This document shows, one piece after another, positions 29,472 through 39,989 of a stretch of 64,000 bases of DNA. The DNA is from Alphaproteobacteria bacterium (GTDB taxonomy: Bacteria; Pseudomonadota; Alphaproteobacteria; Sphingomonadales; Sphingomonadaceae), in the NCBI GenBank assembly GCA_030426245.1, contig JAUHYZ010000005.1:52052-116051 (forward strand). The letters are read 5' to 3'. The notes under the pieces are model-generated. The model did not search any database. It had not been told where the DNA came from and was given only the letters and a program-made list of their open reading frames with translations. Positions within the stretch are counted from its first letter, which is position 1. Each line of letters starts with the position of its first letter. The translations under genes were made by a program, and so were the position numbers.

Positions 29472-30659
29472 TCAGCGGCTACGCTCAATAGTCTGTAGTT
29501 TGACGGTCACAACTGTCCCCTGACCTTTCTTGCTTACGATGTCGAGGCGGCCTCGGTGACGCTCCACGATATGTTTGACGATCGCGAGCCCAAGCCCCGT
29601 TCCGCCCGCAGCACGGCTGCGTCCCGGGTCGGTGCGATAGAAGCGCCGAGTCAGATGCGGGATATGTTCGGGATCGATACCTTCGCCGTGATCGGTGACC
29701 GTGATCGTCGCGCGATCACCGTCCTCCCGATTTACGACAATTTCCACAGGATGATCGTCAAAACCGTATTTGAGGCCGTTATCGACCAGATTGCGCACCA
29801 GCTGTTCGAGTTGCTGGCGATCGCCCCGAACCATGATTTCCTCTTCCGGCGCGGTCACCTGGATGCGCGACTTGTCCTTGGGCGCTCCTGCTTCCTTGGC
29901 CGCCTTGGCCACCAGCTTGCTCAAATCGATCGGTTCGTCGGGTTGTTCGTGTTTCTCGGCCTCGATTCGCGAAAGCGACATGAGGTCGCTGACCAGGCTT
30001 TGAAGTCTCCGCGCCTCTCTCAGGACTGTTTCGAGAAATTTGTTCGTGATCTCCGGTTCGACCGGTTCGCCAGGCTCGGTGAGCGTTTCGACATATCCGA
30101 TAATGGAGGCGAGGGGAGTGCGCAGCTCGTGGCTGGCATTGGCGACGAAATCGGTATGGGCACGGCTGATATCCGCCTCGGCCGTGCGGTTGTGGAGTTC
30201 TATGACCCAGTATCGCTCGTTTATGGCGTGGCGGGTAACCTGCCAGATGCTGCGCGGCGTAGTGAGCCCCTGGATTGTCACAGATCCGCCGCGTTTGCGA
30301 TCGAGCAGGCGAACGGCCTGGGGATGGCGCAGGGCCACGCGGGCATCCTGGCCGACAATGTGTTTGCCAAAGACCACGCGGGCAGCAGAATTTGCAATGA
30401 TCACGCGGTTTCGGTCCAATAGCATGAGCGGAAGGCTGAACTGCTCGATCAGATCGCGCATCCCGTCGCGCGTGAGCTGAACACTGTCGGTTTGCTGTTG
30501 CACCTGCTGGGGTTCGGGCCTGACGATCCAGAGGGATCCGATCCACAGCAGCATCACGGCGGCCACCAGCAACGGGTTTGCGCCTGCAACCAACATGCCG
30601 ATGCCGGAAAGTCCGGCAATTATGATGCCGGGCCAGGGCAGGGTGCGGGGCTCGCTCAT
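29472..30659 (-). CDS. phoR: Phosphate regulon sensor histidine kinase
   Basis: H-box FVANASHELRTPLASIIGYVETL; RFYRTDPGRSRAAGGTGLGLAIVKHIVERH; in pst/pho cluster. Confidence 0.93.
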   Translation of the reverse strand: MSEPRTLPWPGIIIAGLSGIGMLVAGANPLLVAAVMLLWIGSLWIVRPEPQQVQQQTDSVQLTRDGMRDLIEQFSLPLMLLDRNRVIIANSAARVVFGKHIVGQDARVALRHPQAVRLLDRKRGGSVTIQGLTTPRSIWQVTRHAINERYWVIELHNRTAEADISRAHTDFVANASHELRTPLASIIGYVETLTEPGEPVEPEITNKFLETVLREARRLQSLVSDLMSLSRIEAEKHEQPDEPIDLSKLVAKAAKEAGAPKDKSRIQVTAPEEEIMVRGDRQQLEQLVRNLVDNGLKYGFDDHPVEIVVNREDGDRATITVTDHGEGIDPEHIPHLTRRFYRTDPGRSRAAGGTGLGLAIVKHIVERHRGRLDIVSKKGQGTVVTVKLQTIERSR

Positions 30660-30813
30660 GGTGCAAGGCGCTTAGCCGCGCCGGGCCCGCTTCGCCAGTG
30701 GCAACGCAGCCTTGTCATAAATCCTTGGGCAAAGAGATAATTGAGGCACAAGATGGGGCGACGCGCATTGGTCTGTTGTAAATCGCAAAATAATGAGTGG
30801 GGCAGCTTAGTCG

Positions 30814-32073
30814 ATGGAACTTCTATATATTCTCCTGATCGTTCTGGCCGCAACCAGGCTGTGCGGGGAAATTGCCGAGCGCCTGGGGCAGCCTTCGCTG
30901 GTAGGGGAGATTGTCGGCGGCATCCTGCTGGGTATCGGGATCACATGGTTCTCGGCTGACCTGCCCATTCTGCGCCGGGCAACGGAGAACGAAGCCTTCG
31001 TTGCGCTCACCGAACTTGCGATCTTTTTCCTCATGCTTCTCGCCGGGATAGAGCTCAAGCCGCAGAAGCTCGCCGAAGCGGGTGTGAAGTCGTTCGCCAT
31101 CGCCTCTGGGGGCTTTTTCGTGCCGCTTGCCCTCGGCTTCGGCCTGGCATGGTTCTTCATGCCGGAATCCGATCTCAAACTTGCACAATCCTTGTTCGTC
31201 GGCACAGCGCTGGCCATCACCGCAATTCCGGTCGCAGTCAAAATTCTCATGGATCTGGGTAAGCTGCAGACCGAGACCGGCAATCTGATTGTTTCGGCCG
31301 CATTGTTCGACGACGTGTTCAGCCTGATTCTCCTGGCTGTTCTGCTGGCGATCATCGGGACGGGCGGCATACCGTCTTTCGGCGAATTCGCGTCCATCAT
31401 CGGCAATGTTGCGATATTCTTCGCCGTCACCGTCGTGATCGGGCTGTATATCATTCCGAAGGTCGGGCGCTGGATCAGCGAGACCCACAGCCCGGAATTC
31501 GAAATGAGCGCGATCCTGCTCTATGCGCTGGGATATTCCTATTTCGCGGAACTGATGGGGCTCCACTTCATCCTGGGCGCGTTTCTGGCGGGGTTGTTTT
31601 TCAACCGGACCACAGTCGACCGAAAAGTGTTCGAAGACGTCCAGGCGAAGGTTTCGGGAATAACCAGCGGGTTTCTCGCCCCGATCTTCTTCGCATCGAT
31701 CGGCATGCATCTGGACCTGTCGGCAGTCACGGCCATACCGCTATTCGTAGTTCTTCTGCTGATCATCGCCTTTGGCGGAAAGATGATTGGGGCCGGCATA
31801 CCCGCATACTGGCTGGGTGTCGGCCGTAACGGAGCGTTGGCCATCGGCGTGGCGATGAGCGCGCGCGGCGCGGTCGAACTGATCATCGCCGATATCGCCT
31901 TGCGCGGAGGCGTGTTCTCCACTCCTGACCCCGCGCCGCCCATCGTGGCCAATCTGTTCTCTGCCGTGGTGATCGTTGCGGTCGTGACCACTCTGGCCAC
32001 GCCAATTCTGCTGCGCAGCCTGCTGGGCCGGGGCGGGAACGACGATGTAGCCCAAGAGGACACCGAAAAATAG
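30814..32073 (+). CDS. Cation:proton antiporter (CPA2/Kef-type)
   Basis: Polytopic; RLGQPSLVGEIVGGILLG; FFLMLLAGIELKP; ALAITAIPVAVKIL. Confidence 0.93.
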   Translation: MELLYILLIVLAATRLCGEIAERLGQPSLVGEIVGGILLGIGITWFSADLPILRRATENEAFVALTELAIFFLMLLAGIELKPQKLAEAGVKSFAIASGGFFVPLALGFGLAWFFMPESDLKLAQSLFVGTALAITAIPVAVKILMDLGKLQTETGNLIVSAALFDDVFSLILLAVLLAIIGTGGIPSFGEFASIIGNVAIFFAVTVVIGLYIIPKVGRWISETHSPEFEMSAILLYALGYSYFAELMGLHFILGAFLAGLFFNRTTVDRKVFEDVQAKVSGITSGFLAPIFFASIGMHLDLSAVTAIPLFVVLLLIIAFGGKMIGAGIPAYWLGVGRNGALAIGVAMSARGAVELIIADIALRGGVFSTPDPAPPIVANLFSAVVIVAVVTTLATPILLRSLLGRGGNDDVAQEDTEK

Positions 32074-32085
32074 CGAATGTTGAGC

Positions 32086-32104
32086 TGGTGACCCCTACGG
32101 GAAT
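32086..32104. repeat. Distal att site (TGGTGACCCCTACGGGAAT)
   Basis: Exact copy of 63888..63906, with no tRNA around it; 13 bp after the antiporter stop codon. Confidence 0.9.
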
Positions 32105-32208
32105 AGACAAATTGAATTAATATATTGAATTATAATCATAATTTCTGGATTTTCGTTATGAAGAACCAATGTTTGTACCATCACACATCACACTAAAAAC
32201 CGCGAAGG

Positions 32209-32985
32209 TTAATTAACGGCCAAGCGACCTGAAATAATATCCATGATCTCGGAATTGACTTCCCGAAGCAGCTTGAGCGCCTGCGCTTTCTTTTTGGTAA
32301 AGCGGGCGACTGGCATTGGCAGGGAAAGGCCGTACCAGCTTCCCGCGTCATCTTCGAACGCTATACCGGCGGCGCAAATGCCCTCCGTATGTTCTTCGCA
32401 ATCGACCCCCACGCCGGTCGATTTGGCCTCTTCGATGCCGGCGAGGAGTGCATCGAAACTGGTGAGTGTCTTGGGCGTTCGCCCTTCATATTTTTCACCA
32501 AGGCGGCGGACAATCTCATCGGGTGTCAAGGTCGCGAGATAGGCCTTTCCGACCGACGAACAGTGAAGCGGAAACGCATCGCCCACATGGGATACGGCCA
32601 GAAGCCGCTGATTGCCGACAACTTGTTCCAGGAAGACGATATTCGTGCGCTGAATGCTGGAAAAGTCGACGGTTTCCTGGAGTTCGGCGGAGAGCCTTTC
32701 CATGACAGGCCGTACACGGTTGATGATGGCCGGGCGGGCGCGTCCGGCAAGCCGCATGAATTCCGGGCCGAGCGTGATCCTGCCGGCGCCCGTCCCCGTC
32801 ATGACGAGCCCTTCCGCTTCCAGTGCGCCGACCAGCCGCTGAACGGTCGATCGGGGTAAGCTGATCTGCTTAGCGATCTGCCCCAGGCTCATGCCGGACG
32901 AAGCGTCCCCCAATGTTCTCAGCAGTGCCGCCGATCTCGCGACCACGCCGATGCCGGCCTGATTGTCCGAAGCCTTCCCGTTCAA
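32209..32985 (-). CDS. IclR family transcriptional regulator
   Basis: ARSAALLRTLGDASSGMSLGQIAKQISLPRSTVQRLVGALEAEGLV; IclR effector-domain region DCEEHTEGICAAGIAF. Confidence 0.93.
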   Translation of the reverse strand: MNGKASDNQAGIGVVARSAALLRTLGDASSGMSLGQIAKQISLPRSTVQRLVGALEAEGLVMTGTGAGRITLGPEFMRLAGRARPAIINRVRPVMERLSAELQETVDFSSIQRTNIVFLEQVVGNQRLLAVSHVGDAFPLHCSSVGKAYLATLTPDEIVRRLGEKYEGRTPKTLTSFDALLAGIEEAKSTGVGVDCEEHTEGICAAGIAFEDDAGSWYGLSLPMPVARFTKKKAQALKLLREVNSEIMDIISGRLAVN

Positions 32986-33077
32986 ATCTTTCCCCCTGAA
33001 AACGCATTAATGTCCAGCTCAATGAGCCATATTGTACCGCAAATCTAGTATTAAGCGCATCATTTATCCATTGCCGA

Positions 33078-33947
33078 TCATTCCAGCGTTTTACGGGCAG
33101 TCTCTATAATCCAGGCCCGCGTTTTTTTGACATGGGGGAGGTTGCCGATATCTTCACGAAACGACATCCAGTAGTGCCGCCGTCCGCAAAAATCCGGCAA
33201 AAGCCGTGCGAGCCTTGGATCCTTTTCCGCGGAGAATATATGCAGCAGTCCGATTCCGGCGCCATTGGCGATTGCCTCGGTCTGGCTGATCGTTGAGGTG
33301 CTTCGGAAGGAAACCGTTCTTGCATGACCAAGTTCGGCCAGCATCGACAGTTGCGGCATTTCCAGCAGTTCCTCGATGTAGGAAACGAAGCGATGCCCCT
33401 CCAACTGTGCCACGGTCTGGGGGTTCCCGAAACGGCCAAGATAGCCGGGAGAGGCATAAAGGCCAAGGCCGAACCCGGCGAGGCGGCGGGCGATCAGGCG
33501 CTGCTGGACCGGGCGCGAGAGCGTGATCGAAATGTCCGCCTCGCGGTTGACGAGATTGGCCTGCCTGCCTTGCGGAACCAGCTGTATTTCTATTTCGGGG
33601 TGAGCATTCAAAAAATCCGAGACATGCGCCGAAATGACGGCATGGCCGAATGCTTCGGGGCTGGAGATGCGGACGGTGCCGGACCCCGCTGCTCCTTCCT
33701 CGGCCAGTGAAAGTATTTCGTCCTCCATTCGCAGGGCATGGGCATAAGCGCGATGCCCGGCGTCGGTGAGCTTGATGCCGCGTGGTGTCCGTTCCACCAG
33801 AAGGTTGCCCAACCCATGCTCCAGCGCCGATAACCGTCGTCCGACTGTCGCATGATCCATACCCAGGGCTTCGGCAGCGGCAACCATCGTGCCCTTGCGA
33901 CCAAGCGCAACTAGGATCCGCAGATCGTCCCATCTTAGCTTCGACAT
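33078..33947 (-). CDS. LysR family transcriptional regulator
   Basis: MSKLRWDDLRILVALGRKGTMVAAAEALGMDHATVGRRLSALE; divergent from mmsA. Confidence 0.92.
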   Translation of the reverse strand: MSKLRWDDLRILVALGRKGTMVAAAEALGMDHATVGRRLSALEHGLGNLLVERTPRGIKLTDAGHRAYAHALRMEDEILSLAEEGAAGSGTVRISSPEAFGHAVISAHVSDFLNAHPEIEIQLVPQGRQANLVNREADISITLSRPVQQRLIARRLAGFGLGLYASPGYLGRFGNPQTVAQLEGHRFVSYIEELLEMPQLSMLAELGHARTVSFRSTSTISQTEAIANGAGIGLLHIFSAEKDPRLARLLPDFCGRRHYWMSFREDIGNLPHVKKTRAWIIETARKTLE

Positions 33948-34030
33948 TTTTGCACATCCGTTCTCGTACATCTGGAATGGGTTTTACCGGTTAGCAGAGG
34001 CATTAGGCCCCCTGGAACAGGAGGTTTGCA

Positions 34031-35527
34031 ATGCGTTTGATTGAACATTTTATCGATGGAGCGTCTGCCGGTGGCGGACAGCGCAAGTCCGACGTCTTTA
34101 ATCCGAATACCGGAGAGGTTCAGGCACAGCTGATATTGGGAACGCAAAGCGAACTTGATAGGGCCGTGGCCGCGGCGGAGGCCGCCCAGCCCGCATGGGC
34201 AGCCGCGAATCCGCAACGGCGCGCGCGCGTGCTCATGCGGTTCCGGGAGCTTGTCGAGAGCAATATGGAGGAGCTGGCCGCGCTGCTCGCCAGCGAGCAT
34301 GGGAAGGTGATCGCCGACGCCAAGGGAGACTTTCAGCGCGGGTTGGACGTCATCGAATTCAGCTGCGGAATTCCGCATGCCCAAAAGGGAGAATTTACGC
34401 AGGGCGCCGGTCCTGGCATCGACGTTTATTCGATGCGTCAGCCTATTGGCATCGGTGCGGGGATCACGCCGTTCAACTTTCCGGCGATGATCCCGATGTG
34501 GATGTGCGGCCCGGCAATTGCGACCGGTAACGCCTTCATCCTGAAACCCAGCGAGCGCGATCCTTCCGTTCCCATCCGCCTCGCCGAACTTTTCCGGGAA
34601 GCGGGCTTGCCCGACGGAGTATTCCAGGTGGTTCAGGGTGACAAGGAAATGGTCGATGCCATTCTGGATCATCCGGGCATCGGCGCGGTCAGTTTTGTCG
34701 GCAGCAGCGACATCGCCCATTATGTGTATGAGCGAGGCGTGCGCGCCGGAAAGCGGATGCAGGCGATGGGCGGCGCCAAGAATCACGGCATCGTCATGCC
34801 CGATGCCGACATGGAGCAGGTCGTCAACGACCTGTGCGGCGCGGCCTATGGTTCCGCCGGTGAACGCTGTATGGCGCTGCCTGTCGTCGTTCCGGTCGGC
34901 CGGAAAACGGCGGATGAACTTCGCGTACGGCTGATCGAAGCGATCAAATCGCTGCGCGTGGGTGTTTCGACCGATCCGGACGCGCATTTCGGTCCGGTCG
35001 TCACTGCCGTTCACAAGGCGCGTATCGAAAGCTGGATCCAGAAGGGGGCTGACGAGGGCGCGGAGCTGGTCGTTGACGGTCGCGGACTGACGCTTCAGGG
35101 ACATGAGAACGGCTTTTTCGTCGGGCCGACGCTGTTCGATCATGTGACGCCGGCGATGGAAAGCTATCGCGAGGAAATCTTCGGACCGGTCTTGCAGATG
35201 GTTCGCGCCGAGAGTTTCGAGGAAGCGATCAGTCTCCCAAGCCAGCATCAATATGGCAATGGCGTTGCCATATTTACCCGCAATGGCCATGCCGCGCGTG
35301 AATTCGCGCAGCGCGTCAACGTTGGCATGGTCGGCATCAACGTGCCCATTCCGGTTCCCGTCGCCTACCACAGTTTCGGCGGCTGGAAGCGATCTGCCTT
35401 TGGCGATACCAACCAGCACGGCATGGAGGGCGTGCGTTTCTGGACCAAGGTGAAGACCGTGACCCAGCGCTGGCCCGACGGTGGTGCGAGCGGCGATAGT
35501 GCCTTCGTCATTCCCACCATGGGATGA
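34031..35527 (+). CDS. mmsA: MmsA-type CoA-acylating methylmalonate-semialdehyde dehydrogenase
   Basis: GIGAGITPFNFPAMIPMWM; GAKNHGIVMPDADMEQ; GSAGERCMALPV catalytic Cys. Confidence 0.93.
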   Translation: MRLIEHFIDGASAGGGQRKSDVFNPNTGEVQAQLILGTQSELDRAVAAAEAAQPAWAAANPQRRARVLMRFRELVESNMEELAALLASEHGKVIADAKGDFQRGLDVIEFSCGIPHAQKGEFTQGAGPGIDVYSMRQPIGIGAGITPFNFPAMIPMWMCGPAIATGNAFILKPSERDPSVPIRLAELFREAGLPDGVFQVVQGDKEMVDAILDHPGIGAVSFVGSSDIAHYVYERGVRAGKRMQAMGGAKNHGIVMPDADMEQVVNDLCGAAYGSAGERCMALPVVVPVGRKTADELRVRLIEAIKSLRVGVSTDPDAHFGPVVTAVHKARIESWIQKGADEGAELVVDGRGLTLQGHENGFFVGPTLFDHVTPAMESYREEIFGPVLQMVRAESFEEAISLPSQHQYGNGVAIFTRNGHAAREFAQRVNVGMVGINVPIPVPVAYHSFGGWKRSAFGDTNQHGMEGVRFWTKVKTVTQRWPDGGASGDSAFVIPTMG

Positions 35528-35601
35528 CGACCTGTGGGGGAAGCCGGGTCGGCCTGCACGCTGCCCCGGCACCTTACAAGAGGTCTCCAAACCGCAATAG
35601 T

Positions 35602-36657
35602 TCAAGACGCCGGACTGTTATCCTGTTCTCTCTCATGCGCGATCAGCCGTGCCAGGGTCCGGCGAGCCTTTACTCCGCCAGCATCGCCGCGCAACAGGAC
35701 AGGCTGAAGATCCCAGAAGGTGTCGCCCCCCATCAGCTCATATTGCGCCTTGATCATCGGCTTGTCCTCATTCTCGAAGGCATGGATGAAGCCGGCGCGA
35801 ACCTGATCGGCAAAGACCGGATCATTGCGGCGCGGCCAGGCGGCGGCCCAGAAGTAAAACGTCGCCTCATCGCTTTCGGGCGTGAAAATGTGAAGGGAAG
35901 GCGACTGTATCGCCACATCCTTGGGCTGGCCGGGGTCTGCAACAAGACCCGTCACGGTCATCGCGGCCGGCGGGTCCCAGCGAACATCAACCCAATGATC
36001 CTGTTTTTTGTCGACGACATCGCAGATGATCGAGGTGACATCCGAGGCATAGTCATTCGGGTGGAATATGCGCGTCCATATCCGGTTGCCGTCCTGTTCG
36101 AACTTGCGTTGCCCGATCAGGAAGGCCGATGCATTGAGGCCGGTGTGCAGATAGGCCGCGTGGCTGAGATCGAGAATATTGTCGCTGTAGAGCTCATAAT
36201 GGCCTGCACCATATATGGTCCCGCACGTATATTCGAAGGTCGGATCTTCGAGGAAAGGGAAGTCGGGTATAAGGGATGCATCGGCCCGGTCATTGTCGCC
36301 CGTCCATATCCAGATCAGCCCATATCGCAGATAGACCGGATAGACGGGTACCCCGGTCTTCGGCACGATGTCGTCGTGCGGATTGACAGCGCACCGGCCA
36401 TCGGAGCCGAAGATCAGGCCGTGATAGGGGCATTCGATCCCTTGCTCGACCCGCTTGCCCCGCGCGAGCGGCGCAAATCGATGAGGGCAACGCCCGCCCA
36501 GCGCGTGAATGACGCCCTCATCGTCGCGAAACAAAACAATCGGTTTGGTAATGATGGTCCGACCTAACAGTTCGCTTCCCAAATCCGCGTCCCAGGCGAT
36601 GGGATACCATGCGTTTTCGAGGAAGTTTCCTTTTGCCGTTCGGTTGTCCCGGGCCAT
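35602..36657 (-). CDS. Rieske [2Fe-2S] oxygenase, VanA/DdmC-like
   Basis: Rieske ligands CPHRFAPLARGKRVEQGIECPYHGLIF; catalytic region DNILDLSHAAYLH. Confidence 0.9.
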   Translation of the reverse strand: MARDNRTAKGNFLENAWYPIAWDADLGSELLGRTIITKPIVLFRDDEGVIHALGGRCPHRFAPLARGKRVEQGIECPYHGLIFGSDGRCAVNPHDDIVPKTGVPVYPVYLRYGLIWIWTGDNDRADASLIPDFPFLEDPTFEYTCGTIYGAGHYELYSDNILDLSHAAYLHTGLNASAFLIGQRKFEQDGNRIWTRIFHPNDYASDVTSIICDVVDKKQDHWVDVRWDPPAAMTVTGLVADPGQPKDVAIQSPSLHIFTPESDEATFYFWAAAWPRRNDPVFADQVRAGFIHAFENEDKPMIKAQYELMGGDTFWDLQPVLLRGDAGGVKARRTLARLIAHEREQDNSPAS

Positions 36658-36672
36658 TTGACGATCATCCGA

Positions 36673-38886
36673 TCAAAAGTTCATGCCCACCGACACGCGG
36701 ATCGTGCGCAGCGGCGCCATGGTCTCGAAAGTGCCGACGAAGGGATCGGGGCCGGGGAACCCGAAGTCCGCGCCTTTCGAATTGGTGACATTTTCTGCCG
36801 ATGCATTGAGGAACAAGCCATGCTGGCTCTCCAGCCGGGCATTGAGGGCCAGCGTCGTATATTTGCCCGTCCATAATGCCTCGCCCAACTGGTTGTATTT
36901 TCCGCTGCGATATTTGACCCCAGCGCCCAGCGACAGTTCCAGATCGCCGGTCAGATAGTTCCGCCAGTCTACACGGGAGGTGGCCGAGAAACGTGGGGAT
37001 TGGGCGAGCCGCAATTTGGGACGAAGCTGATTGGCATCGGCATAGGTTGCCGATCCGCTCAGCGTCAGGGCCGGTGTCAGGCGTAGCGTGTAGCTTGTCT
37101 CCACGCCACGCGAACGTGCCCGATCGTTGCTGGAGACAAACAGGCCGGCGGGCGTGAACACGAGCTGCTGTAGGCCGTATACGTCTGTCCAGAAACCCGC
37201 AACATTGAGAGTAAGCAGTCGGTCGAAGAAGTCACCCTTGAAGCCGAGTTCCCATGCGGTGGCCCGTTCGTTGCCGACAATTGCGTCCTGTTGCGGGTTG
37301 CCAGCGCCGACTGCGGGATCAAACGGGATGGTGTTGAACTCGCCATAGCCGCCTGCCTTGCCGCCGCGCGAGACCGATGCATAGGCCATGAGATTATGCC
37401 GCAGCTCATATTGCGCCGACAGGCTGCCGGAAAACAGGCTGTCCTTTGCCGGTTTCAACGCCTGATAGGGGAAGGGTGCCTGAATGACCGTGTTCCACAG
37501 GGTAAGCGTACCCACGGCTTCACGACCGAAATTGACGCGCTTGCGCTCATGCGTGTAGCGACCGCCAATGTTGATCGTCAGTGCGTCGGTCGGCTTCCAG
37601 CTCAGCTGGCCAAATACCGAATAGGCGTCCGTCTTCTGATTGAACGTATTGGTGAAAGAGCCGTTGAAAAGCTGTCCTGAAAGCGGATCAGGCGGAGGAG
37701 GAAAATCAGGAATGCCGTAGATATTGCGCTGAACCTGATCCCATTTGCTGTAAAAATAATAGACGCCTGCAATATAATCGAGCCGGTTGTTACCATCCGA
37801 CGCGATCCTCAGTTCCTGCGAATATTGCTCATAATCCTCGGCACGTAGGAACAGGTTGGCGTCCTTGTTGTCGAAGTCGAAATCGGCATTGTTGACGTTA
37901 CTGAACCAGGCCGCCGACGTGATGGAGGTCAGCGTTGCGGAGCCCAGATCAATATTCACCGTTAGGACCGGCAGGTCGACCTTCGTACGATAATAATCGT
38001 CGCCGCCATGGAGTTCGGGGCTTGAGCTGTACGAGGCTTTCGTATCGTCGAAATTGGACTCGCCCAGCGCCGGGCCTGCACCCAGACCGAGGGCGGACAG
38101 GCCCGGATCGGTGATCTGTGTGGCGCTGCCGACACGCTTGTTGTCCGTGTGCTGATAGCTCAGCAGGATTTCGGTGGCATCGTTCATCTGGAAACGCGCG
38201 ATGGCGCGTATACCCCAGTTGGTGTCCTGCGGAACATGGCGATTGGTCGTCACATTTTCGACCCAGCCGTCATCATGGACATAGCGTCCGGCGATGCGCA
38301 CGCTCATCACGTCGCTAACTGGAATGTTTATCGCGCCATCGGCCATATAGCCGCCATTCTGCAGCTCTCCGCCGACCTCGGCTCGGCCTCCAAATTCGTC
38401 CTTAGGCTGATTGTTCACGACCGACAGGGCGCCAAGCGATGTGTTCTTGCCCAGCAGAGTACTCTGCGTTCCCTTGATCAGCTCGACGCGAGCGGTGTCG
38501 AAGAGGGTCTGTCCGTAAAGCCGAACATTGCCCATGAAGGCACCATCGACAAACATACCGATGGAGTTGTCGAATGCGACGTTACCCGATTGCGTACCGA
38601 TCCCGCGAAAGGTTATGCCGGGAATGTCGCTTGGTGCGCGCGCAAACTCGAAGCTCGGCACCACGGTCGCGAGTTTCGACATCGTATCGGTCTGACGCGT
38701 TTGCAGCGCTTCCGAACCGACGACATCGACCGAAAGCGGAACATCCTGAAGCGATTGAGCGCGCTTTTGCGCAGTGACGATGATCTCCTGCGCTGTGGAG
38801 CCGTAGTCTCCGGTTTGCGCATGGGCTTGATATTGCATGGTCATTGCCAGTGCGGCAGTGCATAGCAAGTAGGCTTTTTCCCTCAT
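36673..38886 (-). CDS. TonB-dependent receptor
   Basis: Signal peptide, EIIVTAQKRAQSLQDVPLSV plug, beta-barrel ending in VSVGMNF. Confidence 0.93.
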   Translation of the reverse strand: MREKAYLLCTAALAMTMQYQAHAQTGDYGSTAQEIIVTAQKRAQSLQDVPLSVDVVGSEALQTRQTDTMSKLATVVPSFEFARAPSDIPGITFRGIGTQSGNVAFDNSIGMFVDGAFMGNVRLYGQTLFDTARVELIKGTQSTLLGKNTSLGALSVVNNQPKDEFGGRAEVGGELQNGGYMADGAINIPVSDVMSVRIAGRYVHDDGWVENVTTNRHVPQDTNWGIRAIARFQMNDATEILLSYQHTDNKRVGSATQITDPGLSALGLGAGPALGESNFDDTKASYSSSPELHGGDDYYRTKVDLPVLTVNIDLGSATLTSITSAAWFSNVNNADFDFDNKDANLFLRAEDYEQYSQELRIASDGNNRLDYIAGVYYFYSKWDQVQRNIYGIPDFPPPPDPLSGQLFNGSFTNTFNQKTDAYSVFGQLSWKPTDALTINIGGRYTHERKRVNFGREAVGTLTLWNTVIQAPFPYQALKPAKDSLFSGSLSAQYELRHNLMAYASVSRGGKAGGYGEFNTIPFDPAVGAGNPQQDAIVGNERATAWELGFKGDFFDRLLTLNVAGFWTDVYGLQQLVFTPAGLFVSSNDRARSRGVETSYTLRLTPALTLSGSATYADANQLRPKLRLAQSPRFSATSRVDWRNYLTGDLELSLGAGVKYRSGKYNQLGEALWTGKYTTLALNARLESQHGLFLNASAENVTNSKGADFGFPGPDPFVGTFETMAPLRTIRVSVGMNF

Positions 38887-38939
38887 GATGATATCCCCTC
38901 AAAGTTAATAATTGTTATACAAATCAATAGTTTATAATA

Positions 38940-39989
38940 TTAACAAGCTGTTATGGACTCCCTACTGTCGATCTCCTGATCGTCGATGATCCGCGGCATT
39001 GCCGGTGCGTCGCCGCCACGAATAACGAATGCCCGACATCCTTCCGAGGACAGAGCCTTGAAAGACCGCGCCATCCCCTTGGGCGTGGTGAAGGTGTCTC
39101 CGGCCGCCATCACGATGGTCTGATCGGGCGTTTGGATCTCGAGTGCGCCCTCCTGAACGAAGAGCACTTCCTCTTCTTCGCGGACATGTGTCACGGTTTG
39201 CGCGCCGCAATCCAGTTTCAGAAGACGCAGCGTGAAGCCATGCGGCCACCAGCCGATCAGCGGCCCGGCCTCGAAGCCGTCGCCGGTGTCGGCTGGACCG
39301 ATCACCGCGCATTCCTCAACGCCTTCCACCGCAAGTGGAGAAGCGGGATTGCCCTTCATGTCGCCATAACGAACGACGCATTGCGCCATCTTGTCCATGG
39401 GCGGTGTGCGGTGGCGGGAAAGCTCCTGCTCGTCCGGACCGGTATCCAGTTCCTCGCCCTGTTCCAGCGTTTCGCCAACCGTCGTGTCGACCAGCCGACC
39501 GGCTTTGGTCAGTTTCAGGCCATATTCCTTGGCGAGGTCATAGACTTTTGGCGCCCACAAAACCTTGCCGGGGTCATCCTGCCCCAATGGCACCCAGAGA
39601 AATCCGGATCCCTCGTCCAGCTTCTTGAAGCCGCGGAACATGTGGATCGGTACGGACGCGACATCGCCGGGGCCGATGTCGAGAGTTCCGTCCTCGCCTG
39701 CCTCTCGACCGAACAACAATTGCCAGTGTCCACTGTGCACGACGAAGACCTCGGCATGTTCATGGCTATGCTGTGAGTTGAGGCACCCCAGTGGCTGGCG
39801 TGCGCCGCTGACGTTGAAGCCATGCTTTTCGGTAATATGGACGTGCTGGCCCGGATTTTCCCCTACGCCGCGTCCTATCAGCGTGAAATTCTCCTTCCGG
39901 TCCGAGCCCGGCGAGCGGGTGTCGATGAAGGCGTTGAGACAGGGGACAAGATCGACATAGCGGATCAAACGATCACGAAGATCGGTCAT
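38940..39989 (-). CDS. Bicupin protein, possible dioxygenase
   Basis: Two cupin modules: NSQHSHEHAEVFVVHSGHWQLLFG and THVREEEEVLFVQEGALEI. Confidence 0.75.
   Translation of the reverse strand: MTDLRDRLIRYVDLVPCLNAFIDTRSPGSDRKENFTLIGRGVGENPGQHVHITEKHGFNVSGARQPLGCLNSQHSHEHAEVFVVHSGHWQLLFGREAGEDGTLDIGPGDVASVPIHMFRGFKKLDEGSGFLWVPLGQDDPGKVLWAPKVYDLAKEYGLKLTKAGRLVDTTVGETLEQGEELDTGPDEQELSRHRTPPMDKMAQCVVRYGDMKGNPASPLAVEGVEECAVIGPADTGDGFEAGPLIGWWPHGFTLRLLKLDCGAQTVTHVREEEEVLFVQEGALEIQTPDQTIVMAAGDTFTTPKGMARSFKALSSEGCRAFVIRGGDAPAMPRIIDDQEIDSRESITAC

Noticed and set aside
29556-30422. 288-aa plus-strand ORF opposite phoR
   Set aside because: Shadow ORF; phoR has all kinase motifs.
32209-33947. IclR/LysR region as chromosomal rather than island DNA
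   Set aside because: It lies inside the 19-bp att repeats and next to the catabolic cargo; the chromosomal boundary is at 32086.
33935-35605. 556-aa minus-strand ORF opposite mmsA
   Set aside because: Shadow of a well-supported aldehyde dehydrogenase; low-complexity, His/Arg-rich translation.
35524-36567. 347-aa plus-strand ORF opposite the Rieske oxygenase
   Set aside because: Sense strand has intact Rieske motifs; antisense product has no domain logic.
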